A stretch of DNA of 7,136 nt from positions 1 through 7,136 of the forward strand of contig NZ_JBGCDL010000076.1 in the NCBI RefSeq assembly GCF_045105435.1, read 5' to 3'. Positions 1 through 5,468 of this stretch are shown here, in pieces. Below the pieces are notes generated by a model. The model ran no database searches. It saw nothing but the letters and a program-made list of their open reading frames with translations, and was not told where the DNA came from. The stretch comes from Kordia sp045105435. GTDB taxonomy: Bacteria > Bacteroidota > Bacteroidia > Flavobacteriales > Flavobacteriaceae. Each line of letters begins with the position of its first letter. Position 1 is the first letter of the stretch. Position numbers and translations under genes: made by a program.

Positions 1-291
1 AATATTGCTGAAAGTGTTCACGACGAATTTCTAATCTGGATTAAAAAACACATTCCTGAAGTATTGGCAACAGGTAAATTTACCGAAGCACGGTTTACAC
101 AAGTATTGGTAGAGGAAGAAATGGAAGGAACTACCTATTCCGTACAGTACACTGCAAAAACCAGAGCAGATTTGGATGCATATTACGAAGAAGATGCACC
201 AAGATTGCGAGAAGAAGGCATGAAAAAATTTGCTGATAAAATGCTAGGTTTTCGTACTGAATTAAAACTCATAGAAGATTTTAAAGCGTAA
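1..291 (+). CDS. DUF4286 family protein, C-terminal part
   Basis: The reading frame is open from the first base and ends in TAA at 289-291, so the gene enters from the left edge; 96 residues are visible. The first in-frame start-like codon (TTG at 64) lies inside conserved sequence and is not the real start. The visible part begins with NIAESVHDEF and continues through IPEVLATGKF, LVEEEMEGTTYSVQYTA and EEGMKKFADKMLGFRTEL, the pattern I associate with the small (about 100-residue) DUF4286 proteins of Bacteroidota, so only a handful of N-terminal residues should be missing. The fold is probably a small alpha/beta, ferredoxin-like barrel; the function is unknown. There is no signal peptide or membrane segment in the visible part, so it is presumably cytosolic. 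The next gene starts 4 bases after the stop, which implies co-transcription with the genes leading to rsmA and mgtE. Confidence 0.85.
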   Translation, partial: NIAESVHDEFLIWIKKHIPEVLATGKFTEARFTQVLVEEEMEGTTYSVQYTAKTRADLDAYYEEDAPRLREEGMKKFADKMLGFRTELKLIEDFKA

Positions 292-295
292 AAGA

Positions 296-736
296 ATGAA
301 GGAAAAAAAATATTTTTCACAACTCGCTTACTTTATCAAAGCAATTCTAATTATTGTCGTAATTGGTGTGTTTTTTTACATCATCACTGAACTTTCTGAT
401 AAACTTGCAGAATCGTTAAGTATTAGGTTTCGTAAAAACTTAGTCGTTATCGAATATGTAGTCAACATCACCATTGGCGCCATTTGTTTGTTACTAATTT
501 TAGTAATTCTCTTACGAGGGAAACCACAAATAAGCATCAACGAAACTACTATTAGAACCAATCGTTTCAAAAAGAAATTTGACGAATTGGAAACCTATCA
601 TCCAAGCAAAGGCGGAAGCGAACCGTTTATGGTTTCAAAACAAGGAAAACAATACGATTTAGAACTGTCTTGGTTTTCAAAAAAAGATCGAAAAGAAATT
701 GAAGCGTTTATCAAAGAACGTGTCAAAAGCATATAA
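296..736 (+). CDS. Small membrane protein with two helices and a soluble C-terminal domain
   Basis: This 146-residue protein is not one I recognise with certainty. It has a short Lys-rich N-terminus, a first hydrophobic helix at about residues 10-31, a linker, a second helix at about 50-73 (a Leu/Ile-rich run ending in LLRGK), and a hydrophilic C-terminal half. The C-terminal half has alternating beta-like segments (QISINETTIRTNRF, the YDLELSWF stretch) and a final charged helix (KKDRKEIEAFIKERVKSI). Two helices followed by a small beta-rich domain recalls bacterial PH-like membrane proteins, but that is only a shape resemblance. The ATG at 296 is 4 bases after the DUF4286 stop and the TAA at 734-736 is 10 bases before the rsmA ATG, so it sits inside the operon. 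Gene reality is well supported by packing and codon use; function is unknown. Confidence 0.8.
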   Translation: MKEKKYFSQLAYFIKAILIIVVIGVFFYIITELSDKLAESLSIRFRKNLVVIEYVVNITIGAICLLLILVILLRGKPQISINETTIRTNRFKKKFDELETYHPSKGGSEPFMVSKQGKQYDLELSWFSKKDRKEIEAFIKERVKSI

Positions 737-746
737 TTCACAGCAG

Positions 747-1529
747 ATGAACGATAAAGTAAGAGCAAAAAAACATTTAGGACAACATTTCTTAAAAGAT
801 GAAGAAGTAGCAGAACGCATTGCTGATACGCTTACGCTGAATCGTTACAAAAACGTGCTAGAAATTGGTCCAGGAATGGGCGTTTTGACAAAATACTTGC
901 TCAAAAAACCAGTTAAAACGTATGTGTGTGAGATTGATACAGAATCGGTAGCCTATTTGCAAGCTCATTATTTGCAACTTTCAGATCGAATTTTGGAAAA
1001 AGATTTCCTAAAGTACGATCTCAAAAAAACATTCAAAGACGAACCTTTTGCCATTATCGGGAACTTTCCGTACAACATTTCTACACAAATTGTATTCAAA
1101 ACAATTGAAATGCGCGATCAAATTCCAGAATTTAGTGGCATGTTTCAAAAAGAAGTAGCACAACGTATTTGCGCACCACACGGAAATAAAACGTATGGAA
1201 TACTTTCAGTTTTAACACAAGTATTTTACGATGCCGAATACTTATTTACAGTACCGCCAGACGTTTTTAATCCGCCACCAAAAGTAGATTCTGGCGTAAT
1301 GCGGCTCACTCGAAAAGAAAATTATGCACTTCCGTGTGATGAAAAATTATTCTTCCGAGTTGTAAAAACAGCCTTTCAACAACGAAGAAAAACACTTCGT
1401 AATAGTTTAAAAACATTCAATCTCTCTGATAATTTAAAAGAAGATACTATCTTTGGGCTGCGACCAGAACAACTACCTGTTCAAGGTTTCGTAGATTTAA
1501 CCATCAAGATAGCAAATGACTCAATTTAA
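747..1529 (+). CDS. rsmA: 16S rRNA (adenine(1518)-N6/adenine(1519)-N6)-dimethyltransferase RsmA (KsgA)
   Basis: RsmA uses S-adenosylmethionine to dimethylate two adjacent adenines in the 3'-terminal hairpin of 16S rRNA late in 30S assembly. The 260-residue product has every landmark of the family: the N-terminal KKHLGQHFLKD segment (residues 8-18), the SAM-binding loop LEIGPGMG (38-45), an acidic residue after the second strand (VCEID, about 60-64), the catalytic NFPY motif at 106-109 followed by NIST, and the C-terminal substrate-binding segment AFQQRRKTLRNSL. I chose the ATG at 747 because homologues begin just before the KVRAKKxLGQHF block; the frame is open upstream to 699, but that would overlap the preceding gene by 38 bases and add 16 unconserved residues. 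It lies 10 bases after the upstream gene and overlaps mgtE by 14 bases at its 3' end. Confidence 0.97.
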   Translation: MNDKVRAKKHLGQHFLKDEEVAERIADTLTLNRYKNVLEIGPGMGVLTKYLLKKPVKTYVCEIDTESVAYLQAHYLQLSDRILEKDFLKYDLKKTFKDEPFAIIGNFPYNISTQIVFKTIEMRDQIPEFSGMFQKEVAQRICAPHGNKTYGILSVLTQVFYDAEYLFTVPPDVFNPPPKVDSGVMRLTRKENYALPCDEKLFFRVVKTAFQQRRKTLRNSLKTFNLSDNLKEDTIFGLRPEQLPVQGFVDLTIKIANDSI

Positions 1530-2868
1530 ACTTAGTAATGAACTCATTGCGCAAGTAGCACAGCTCATTGAGGAAAAAAAAGACTCGGTACTTCTAGAAT
1601 TGCTAGAAGAAATACACTATGCCGATATTGCTGAGATTATTGATGACTTAAATCTTGATGAAGCTACCTACATCATCAAACTGTTAGACAGTGAAAAAAC
1701 GTCGGACATTCTTACGGAAGTTGATGATGATGTACGTGAAAAAATTCTAGAAAATCTTTCTGCTAAAGAAATCGCTGAAGAAATTGACGAGCTCGATACG
1801 GATGATGCCGCAGATATTATTTCGGAACTTTCTGACGAACGAAAGCAAGCCGTAATTTCGGAATTAGAAGACAAAGAACACGCCAAAGAAATTGTAGAAT
1901 TACTTCGATATGATGAAGATACAGCGGGTGGATTAATGGCAAAAGAATTGGTAAGTGCCAACGAAAACTGGAATGTACTGACGTGCGTAAAAGAAATGCG
2001 CAAACAAGCCGAAGAAGTAACACGTGTTCATTCTATCTACGTAATTGATGATGACGGAATTTTAAAAGGAAGACTTTCGCTCAAAGATTTACTCACAACT
2101 TCTACCAGAGCGCATATCAAAGATGTATACATTCCAAAAGTAGATTATGTAAATGTCAACGACGACGCGGAAGAAGTGGCGAGAGTCATGTCTAAATACG
2201 ATTTGGAAGCCATTCCTGTTGTGGATGAAATGAAACGATTGGTTGGGCGTATTACCATTGATGATATTGTTGATGTAATTCGTGAAGAAGCTGAAAAAGA
2301 TTACCAATTAGCTGCCGGTATTACACAAGATGTAGAAGCCGATGATAGTATTTGGGAATTAACTCGTGCGCGTTTGCCTTGGTTATTTTTAGGATTATTA
2401 GGCGGAATTGGTGCCGCAGCCATCATGGAAGGTTTTGAAGAAATGATAAGCAAATACGCCATTCTATTCTTCTTTACGCCGCTAATTGCTGCAATGGCAG
2501 GAAATGTAGGTGTACAATCGAGCGCAATAATTGTGCAAGGTTTGGCAAATGACGACATCAAAGGAAGTGTAAACAACCGATTATGGAAAGAAATGTTATT
2601 GGCACTCTTAAATGGATTGGCACTCGCAATCATTCTCTTTTTTGTCGTTTGGATTTGGAAAGAAAACCCAATTGAAGCACTCGCAATCGCAACTTCGTTA
2701 GTTGTAGTTATTATTGTAGCGGGAATTATTGGTACGTTTATTCCACTATTCTTAAACAAACGTGGAATTGATCCGGCCATTGCTACAGGTCCATTTATTA
2801 CTACGAGTAATGATATCTTCGGAATTTTAATCTACTTTATGATTGCCAAATTGATTATTGGAATCTAA
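1516..2868 (+). CDS. mgtE: Magnesium transporter MgtE
   Basis: MgtE is a homodimeric Mg2+ channel of the inner membrane whose cytosolic domains sense Mg2+ and close the pore. The 450-residue product has the usual length and order: a very acidic N-domain (about 30-135, with many Asp/Glu pairs), the RYDEDTAGGLM linker, a tandem CBS pair (about 137-255, including HSIYVIDDDG and AIPVVDEMKRLVGRITIDDI), the plug helix, and five membrane helices from about 285 to 450. Conserved pore-region motifs are PLIAAMAGNVGVQSS (322-336) and GPFITTSNDIFG, with Asp433 corresponding to the pore Asp432 of Thermus thermophilus MgtE (known from that family). The ATG at 1516 lies inside the end of rsmA (14-base overlap), which suggests translational coupling. 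No M-box-like leader is possible, since the upstream DNA is coding. The gene ends directly against a hairpin that suits the opposite strand better. Confidence 0.97.
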   Translation: MTQFKLSNELIAQVAQLIEEKKDSVLLELLEEIHYADIAEIIDDLNLDEATYIIKLLDSEKTSDILTEVDDDVREKILENLSAKEIAEEIDELDTDDAADIISELSDERKQAVISELEDKEHAKEIVELLRYDEDTAGGLMAKELVSANENWNVLTCVKEMRKQAEEVTRVHSIYVIDDDGILKGRLSLKDLLTTSTRAHIKDVYIPKVDYVNVNDDAEEVARVMSKYDLEAIPVVDEMKRLVGRITIDDIVDVIREEAEKDYQLAAGITQDVEADDSIWELTRARLPWLFLGLLGGIGAAAIMEGFEEMISKYAILFFFTPLIAAMAGNVGVQSSAIIVQGLANDDIKGSVNNRLWKEMLLALLNGLALAIILFFVVWIWKENPIEALAIATSLVVVIIVAGIIGTFIPLFLNKRGIDPAIATGPFITTSNDIFGILIYFMIAKLIIGI

Positions 2869-2891
2869 AAAAACGAACCGAAGTCCGCTTT
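2867..2891 (-). terminator. Intrinsic terminator of peptide gene 1 (minus-strand oriented)
   Basis: Read on the minus strand, a 9-base left arm (AAAGCGGAC), a TTCG loop and a 9-base right arm (GTTCGTTTT) form a stem closed by C-G around a UUCG tetraloop, then run into seven T's. Two of the pairs are G-U in the minus-strand RNA but would be A-C mismatches in plus-strand RNA. This favours a terminator for the peptide gene ending at 2937 over one for mgtE, even though it abuts the mgtE stop (its last A's belong to the stop codon and beyond). Two sibling hairpins occur at 3180 and 3467. Confidence 0.8.
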
Positions 2892-2936
2892 ATCATTAAA
2901 AAAAAGAAATAAATCCTCAAATTCACTTTAAACTCT

Positions 2937-3134
2937 TTAGCATATTACTAAAAGAGAACAGTTATTAGACACACCACAATTATCATCTCTGTCTGGTCTA
3001 GAAAAACATAATGGAGCTGTTGGGCAATTTTGAATATCTCCGCTTTTTCCTCCTTTAAGTTCTAATGAGTTAGTAACACTAAGTTCAGAAACTTTTGTTT
3101 TGTTTAATTTTAATGTTTTGATTTGTTTTTTCAT
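2937..3134 (-). CDS. GG-leader Cys-rich peptide precursor 1 (lanthipeptide-like)
   Basis: Encodes a 65-residue precursor. The leader MKKQIKTLKLNKTKVSEL matches the LKLNKxxIS(E/N)L pattern of peptides annotated class I lanthipeptides in flavobacteria, and a Gly-Gly site follows (LELKGGK, residues 26-32). The predicted core after GG is about 36 residues with five Cys and five Ser/Thr, and the gene ends in Cys (SLLVIC). In such families the leader recruits a LanB-type dehydratase and LanC-type cyclase, and a peptidase/exporter cleaves after GG; none of these is in the window. The ATG at 3132-3134 is chosen because it aligns with the starts of the two neighbouring precursors; the frame is open to a TTG at 3143, which is less likely. 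Disulfide-stabilised or otherwise modified products are possible alternatives. The call as a secreted, leader-bearing peptide is firmer than the call of lanthionine chemistry. Confidence 0.82.
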   Translation of the reverse strand: MKKQIKTLKLNKTKVSELSVTNSLELKGGKSGDIQNCPTAPLCFSRPDRDDNCGVSNNCSLLVIC

Positions 3135-3179
3135 CGTAATCAATTTTAATGGTTTATAAATTATTAAGTCTCAATAGTT

Positions 3180-3204
3180 AAAAAAGCGAACCGAAGTTCG
3201 CTTT
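3180..3204 (-). terminator. Hairpin terminator of peptide gene 2 with UUCG loop
   Basis: This is a perfect 9-bp stem: left arm AAAGCGAAC at 3183-3191 and right arm GTTCGCTTT at 3196-3204 on the plus strand, with a 4-base loop. On the minus strand the loop reads TTCG closed by C-G, the exceptionally stable UUCG tetraloop, and six T's follow. It lies 12 bases after the stop of peptide gene 2. The plus-strand version has loop CGAA and a weaker T-rich tail, so some bidirectional activity is possible. Only about 45 bases separate it from the ATG of peptide gene 1. Confidence 0.88.
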
Positions 3205-3216
3205 CTATTTTAGCTA

Positions 3217-3432
3217 TTAATTTCCCCCAGGACAATTTTGACCTCCCCACCAAGATGGGCATACAATACTTTCACATACTGATGATGGACAATAATCACA
3301 AGAGTTAAAAATTGATCGAGGACGACATGGTTCTCCTTCCATAGTTTGCTCGTCTTTACCTCCAGATAATTGGTCAAAGTTGGAGATTGACTTTTTATTC
3401 AACTTTAAGGATTTAATATTTTGCTTTTTCAT
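3217..3432 (-). CDS. GG-leader Cys-rich peptide precursor 2 (lanthipeptide-like)
   Basis: Encodes 71 residues. The leader MKKQNIKSLKLNKKSISNF is homologous to those of the two neighbouring genes, with a shorter spacer before the double glycine (DQLSGGK, GG at residues 25-26). The core of about 45 residues carries six Cys and seven Ser/Thr, is rich in Pro and Gly, contains a Trp-Trp pair (CPSWWGG) and ends in CPGGN. Unlike its neighbours it does not end in Cys. The ATG at 3430-3432 is chosen because it aligns with the sibling starts; extending to 3480 would run the gene through the hairpin of peptide gene 3. The leader is conserved in protein but has drifted at synonymous sites against its siblings, so the duplication is not recent. 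No modification enzyme, immunity gene or exporter is next to it. The chemistry of maturation is inferred from leader type only. Confidence 0.83.
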   Translation of the reverse strand: MKKQNIKSLKLNKKSISNFDQLSGGKDEQTMEGEPCRPRSIFNSCDYCPSSVCESIVCPSWWGGQNCPGGN

Positions 3433-3466
3433 AATATAAAATTTAATAATTAATAAATTAATACCT

Positions 3467-3490
3467 AAAAAGCGAACCAAAGTTCGCTTT
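3467..3490 (-). terminator. Hairpin terminator of peptide gene 3
   Basis: Third copy of the shared hairpin: arms AAAGCGAAC (3469-3477) and GTTCGCTTT (3482-3490) pair perfectly over 9 bp, identical to the arms at 3183-3204. On the minus strand the loop is TTTG, one base away from the UUCG loop of the other two, and five T's follow. It starts about 21 bases after the stop of peptide gene 3, and its far end lies only 34 bases from the ATG of peptide gene 2, leaving little room for a separate promoter. Confidence 0.86.
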
Positions 3491-3511
3491 AAAATGTTTA
3501 TTGTTAACTAT

Positions 3512-3694
3512 CTAGCAACCTTGCGTAGCTTCACATGGAGATGTAAAACACGGTCTAAAGTCATACGTAGAAACACATTCGCCAAAAGGACCACCTGCTC
3601 CAGTCTTACCTCCAATAATTTCTCCTACTTTAGTAATGTTTAATTCAGAGATTGTTGCTTTCTTTAACTTTAAAATTTTTGATTGTTTCTTCAT
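3512..3694 (-). CDS. GG-leader Cys-rich peptide precursor 3 (lanthipeptide-like)
   Basis: Encodes 60 residues and is the first gene of the array as transcribed. The leader MKKQSKILKLKKATISEL is followed by a Val/Ile-rich spacer and a double glycine (GEIIGGK, GG at residues 28-29). The core of about 31 residues has four Cys and six Ser/Thr and terminates in the sequence CEATQGC. The C-terminal Cys with a Thr three residues before it has the geometry known from AviCys/AviMeCys-type lanthipeptides, though that is speculation without a LanD-type decarboxylase in view. The ATG at 3692-3694 is the only sensible start and aligns with the other two leaders. About 200 A+T-rich bases upstream, shared with the divergent acetyltransferase gene, should contain the promoter; I could not pick out a convincing Bacteroidota TTTG / TAnnTTTG pair. 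Confidence 0.82.
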   Translation of the reverse strand: MKKQSKILKLKKATISELNITKVGEIIGGKTGAGGPFGECVSTYDFRPCFTSPCEATQGC

Positions 3695-3773
3695 AATATT
3701 ATATTTTTTAAATCGTTAATGATGAGACAAATGAAGTATTAAATTTGTTGAGAAAAAAGAGAAGTAAATCGTG

Positions 3774-3887
3774 ATTATCGAATTAAAGCCTTGAATATCT
3801 AAACATTTTTAAATAAATTAAATATCATAACAATCTAAATATCAATTATATAAAACAACTATAAACCGATAATTATCGAATTCAAGG
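3774..3887. repeat. Repeated ATTATCGAATT elements in a divergent intergenic region
   Basis: The 11-mer ATTATCGAATT occurs at 3774-3784 and again at 3872-3882, 98 bases apart. Close to each copy lies one arm of an 8-bp inverted repeat, CCTTGAAT at 3789-3796 and ATTCAAGG at 3880-3887. They sit in the 204-base, very A+T-rich gap between the divergent peptide array (starting at 3694) and the acetyltransferase gene (starting at 3899). This arrangement suits a shared regulator, but no known operator is recognised and A+T-rich DNA raises the chance of coincidence. Confidence 0.4.
3867..3878. promoter_or_regulatory. Palindrome CGATAATTATCG, possible operator
   Basis: A perfect 12-base palindrome 20 bases upstream of the acetyltransferase ATG. 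A half-site of the same sequence (ATTATCG) occurs at 3774-3780, nearer the peptide array. The position would let a bound dimer block or aid transcription of the acetyltransferase. No regulator with this site is encoded in the window. Confidence 0.3.
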
Positions 3888-3898
3888 TTCAAAAAGGA

Positions 3899-4444
3899 AT
3901 GGAAAATCATACAATTAGAAAAGCAGTTCTTGCTGATGCAAAATTCATATCATTATTGGCGAAAATTAACTTTTCTGAATCTTTCGGCAATTTATTTGTA
4001 TCCGAAGATGAACTCCGATTGTATATTGACAAAAATTTTTCCGTAGAAAAAATGACAGATTCAATTCAAAAGAATGAAAATATTTTTTGGATTGCGTATG
4101 TAAGAACACTTCCTGTAGGATATGCAAAATTAAAAAAAGATATTCCAGTTCCCGATACAAACTACACGGAAGCTGCGGAACTTCAAAAACTATACATTCT
4201 GAAAGATTATATGTCAGAAGGAAACGGCATAAAACTAAAAATAGAATTTTTTGAAGAAATTCAAAAGCTTAATATCAAACGGATTTGGCTAAAAGAACTA
4301 CACACAGACCAATATGCACTAAATTTTTACAAAGCACAAGACTTTCATAAACATCATACGCAATCATTTACCATCGGAAAGGAAGATTTTGTTTTCAATA
4401 TTATGGTCAGAACAATAAGTCTAAAAAAAATTAAACGTTTATAA
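3899..4444 (+). CDS. GNAT family N-acetyltransferase (PaiA-like)
   Basis: A 181-residue single-domain protein with the layout of Gcn5-related N-acetyltransferases, which transfer acetyl from acetyl-CoA to an amine. The N-terminus (TIRKAVLADAKFISLLA) is the usual first strand and helix. The acetyl-CoA-binding region is ELQKLYILKDYMSEGNGIKL (94-113); the Gly-x-Gly of the pyrophosphate loop is kept (G108, G110), but the usual Gln/Arg three residues before it is Met. The IWLKELHTDQYALNFYKAQDF stretch (129-149) matches the last GNAT motif, where a Tyr often acts as general acid. The order resembles the spermidine acetyltransferase PaiA subgroup, but the substrate cannot be named. The gene is transcribed away from the peptide array with a shared 204-base gap, and converges with the secreted-protein gene 28 bases downstream. 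AAGGA lies directly against the ATG, too close to be a normal ribosome-binding site. Confidence 0.8.
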   Translation: MENHTIRKAVLADAKFISLLAKINFSESFGNLFVSEDELRLYIDKNFSVEKMTDSIQKNENIFWIAYVRTLPVGYAKLKKDIPVPDTNYTEAAELQKLYILKDYMSEGNGIKLKIEFFEEIQKLNIKRIWLKELHTDQYALNFYKAQDFHKHHTQSFTIGKEDFVFNIMVRTISLKKIKRL

Positions 4445-4472
4445 GTACATTTTAAAAATCACAGATTGAATG

Positions 4473-5335
4473 TTACTGGATAATAATTTTTTTGGTGACC
4501 TTTTCTTTTTGATTAGAAAACTGAAGAAAATATATGCCCGCAGAAAGATTGTCTACAACAATATTTTGATATTTCTTTTTACTAGAAATTTCTAGCACTA
4601 GCATACCTGAACTATTAAAAAGATAAAAATTATAACGCTCATTTTTGTGTTCCAAAACTTCAAACCTAAGAACATCCTCAACAGGATTACTAAGTAATTT
4701 TATAGGTTGTTTTGTAGTTTTTGAAAAATTCTCTACACTCAAAATAGGATCAATTGGAAAATCGCCCATATGCATTCCAGTTAACTCTTTTCCATCATTC
4801 ATAACAAAATCTATCTCTATTGTAGTAACGCCATTAGTTGTTGTGAAATTTACAAAGCCAGTACTTCCATCACTGAAAGGGTCCGTATTAAAATCTAACA
4901 TGTCATCATTATTTGTATCTTCAATAAGAAATAAATGACCTACATATGAAAAAGTTGTTGTTCCATCACAAAAAAACAAGATTGAAAATTACCATATGTA
5001 AATGAATTTCCAAGACTTAACAATTCGATCGAAATACTATAAGTTCCACCAATATATTGATTTCCAACAGCATACACACCATCACTCAAAGTTACTAAAT
5101 ACTCATAATGATTATTTGAAAAATTATTAGTCCCAAAATCTGAAATCTGAGCCGTATTAACTGCTAAAGGAGTTCCGTCGTATACAATATTACTTCCAAC
5201 AAGTAGATTTAACAAAACGTCATTATCATTGTCTATATCACAAGGATCAACATTAATACTAGTAGCAAATAATGTATACGTTAGTAATAAATTAACTACC
5301 AAAAAACACTTCTTTAAATGGTAAAATATTTTCAT
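4473..5335 (-). pseudogene. T9SS-secreted protein with C-terminal sorting domain, frame broken at a T7 run
   Basis: Two overlapping frames form one gene. The first starts at ATG 5333-5335 and encodes a signal peptide (hydrophobic FLVVNLLLTYTLFA, cleavage probable near residues 23-25) and an Asn/Asp/Gly-rich beta-type region. It leaves the correct frame after SCFF (residues 119-122) and stops nine codons later. The second frame continues with CDGTTTFSYVGH, an acidic DTNNDD segment, and ends in a typical type A T9SS sorting domain of about 75 residues (NPVEDVLRF, LSAGIYFLQF, KKIIIQ). The span is 863 bases; one added base gives 864 and an unbroken 287-residue product. The break is at seven T's (minus strand), complement of 4970-4976. 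As written, the first frame would be exported but lack the sorting domain. Sequencing error, a phase-variable tract, programmed slippage and true decay all remain possible. Function of the passenger region is not recognised. Confidence 0.8.
4970..4976 (-). other. Slippery T7 tract at the frameshift of the T9SS gene
   Basis: On the minus strand the codons read TGT TTT TTT GTG, so the heptamer T TTT TTT is in the register of a classical -1 slippery site. A -1 shift here gives TGT GAT GGA (CDG) and enters the frame with the sorting domain. No obvious stimulatory hairpin is seen just downstream. Confidence 0.45.
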
Positions 5336-5436
5336 GATTTTTTTGATATAAATTTGTTTAATCTTTCATTTATAACAAGTGAAAAAAAAATACCCTAAAA
5401 AATATCGATAATAATAAGAAGCCGTTAAATAGAAAG

Positions 5437-5462
5437 GTAATTTCCAAAATTACTCGTAATTT
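5437..5462. repeat. Inverted and direct GTAATTT repeats upstream of the cupin gene
   Basis: GTAATTT (5437-5443) and AAATTAC (5447-5453) form a perfect 7-bp inverted repeat with a 3-base centre, and GTAATTT recurs at 5456-5462, 19 bases after the first copy. They lie just upstream of the cupin ATG at 5469, within the 133-base gap (5336-5468) between it and the divergent T9SS gene. The rest of the gap is A+T rich, with a palindromic TATCGATA at 5403-5410. A role as an operator is possible but unproven. Confidence 0.3.
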
Positions 5463-5468
5463 AGTTGC

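Noticed and set aside
699..746. Upstream extension of rsmA to an ATG at 699
   Set aside because: It overlaps the preceding gene by 38 bases and adds residues outside the conserved RsmA N-terminus; the ATG at 747 fits the family.
1668..2003. 111-codon Ser-rich open frame on the minus strand
   Set aside because: Antisense of the Glu/Asp-rich N-domain of mgtE; Ser/Phe richness is the expected complement of GAA/GAT codons.
2301..2780. 159-codon open frame on the minus strand
   Set aside because: It lies wholly within mgtE, has an Ile/Asn/Ser-rich composition and no motif; it is a shadow of the membrane domain.
2867..2891. Terminator for mgtE on the plus strand
   Set aside because: On that strand the stem has two A-C mismatches and only a weak T run follows; weak activity cannot be excluded, but the minus-strand fit is better.
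3433..3480. N-terminal extension of peptide precursor 2 to 3480
   Set aside because: It would translate through the hairpin of gene 3 and spoil the alignment of the three leader starts.
4645..4938. 97-codon plus-strand open frame
   Set aside because: Antisense to the T9SS gene, whose sorting-domain motifs show the minus strand is the coding one.
5336..5468. Bacteroidota sigma-A promoter (TAATTTTG on the minus strand near 5440-5460)
   Set aside because: The -7-like element matches, but there is no TTTG at the proper distance and it is about 110 bases from the T9SS start; not strong enough to annotate.
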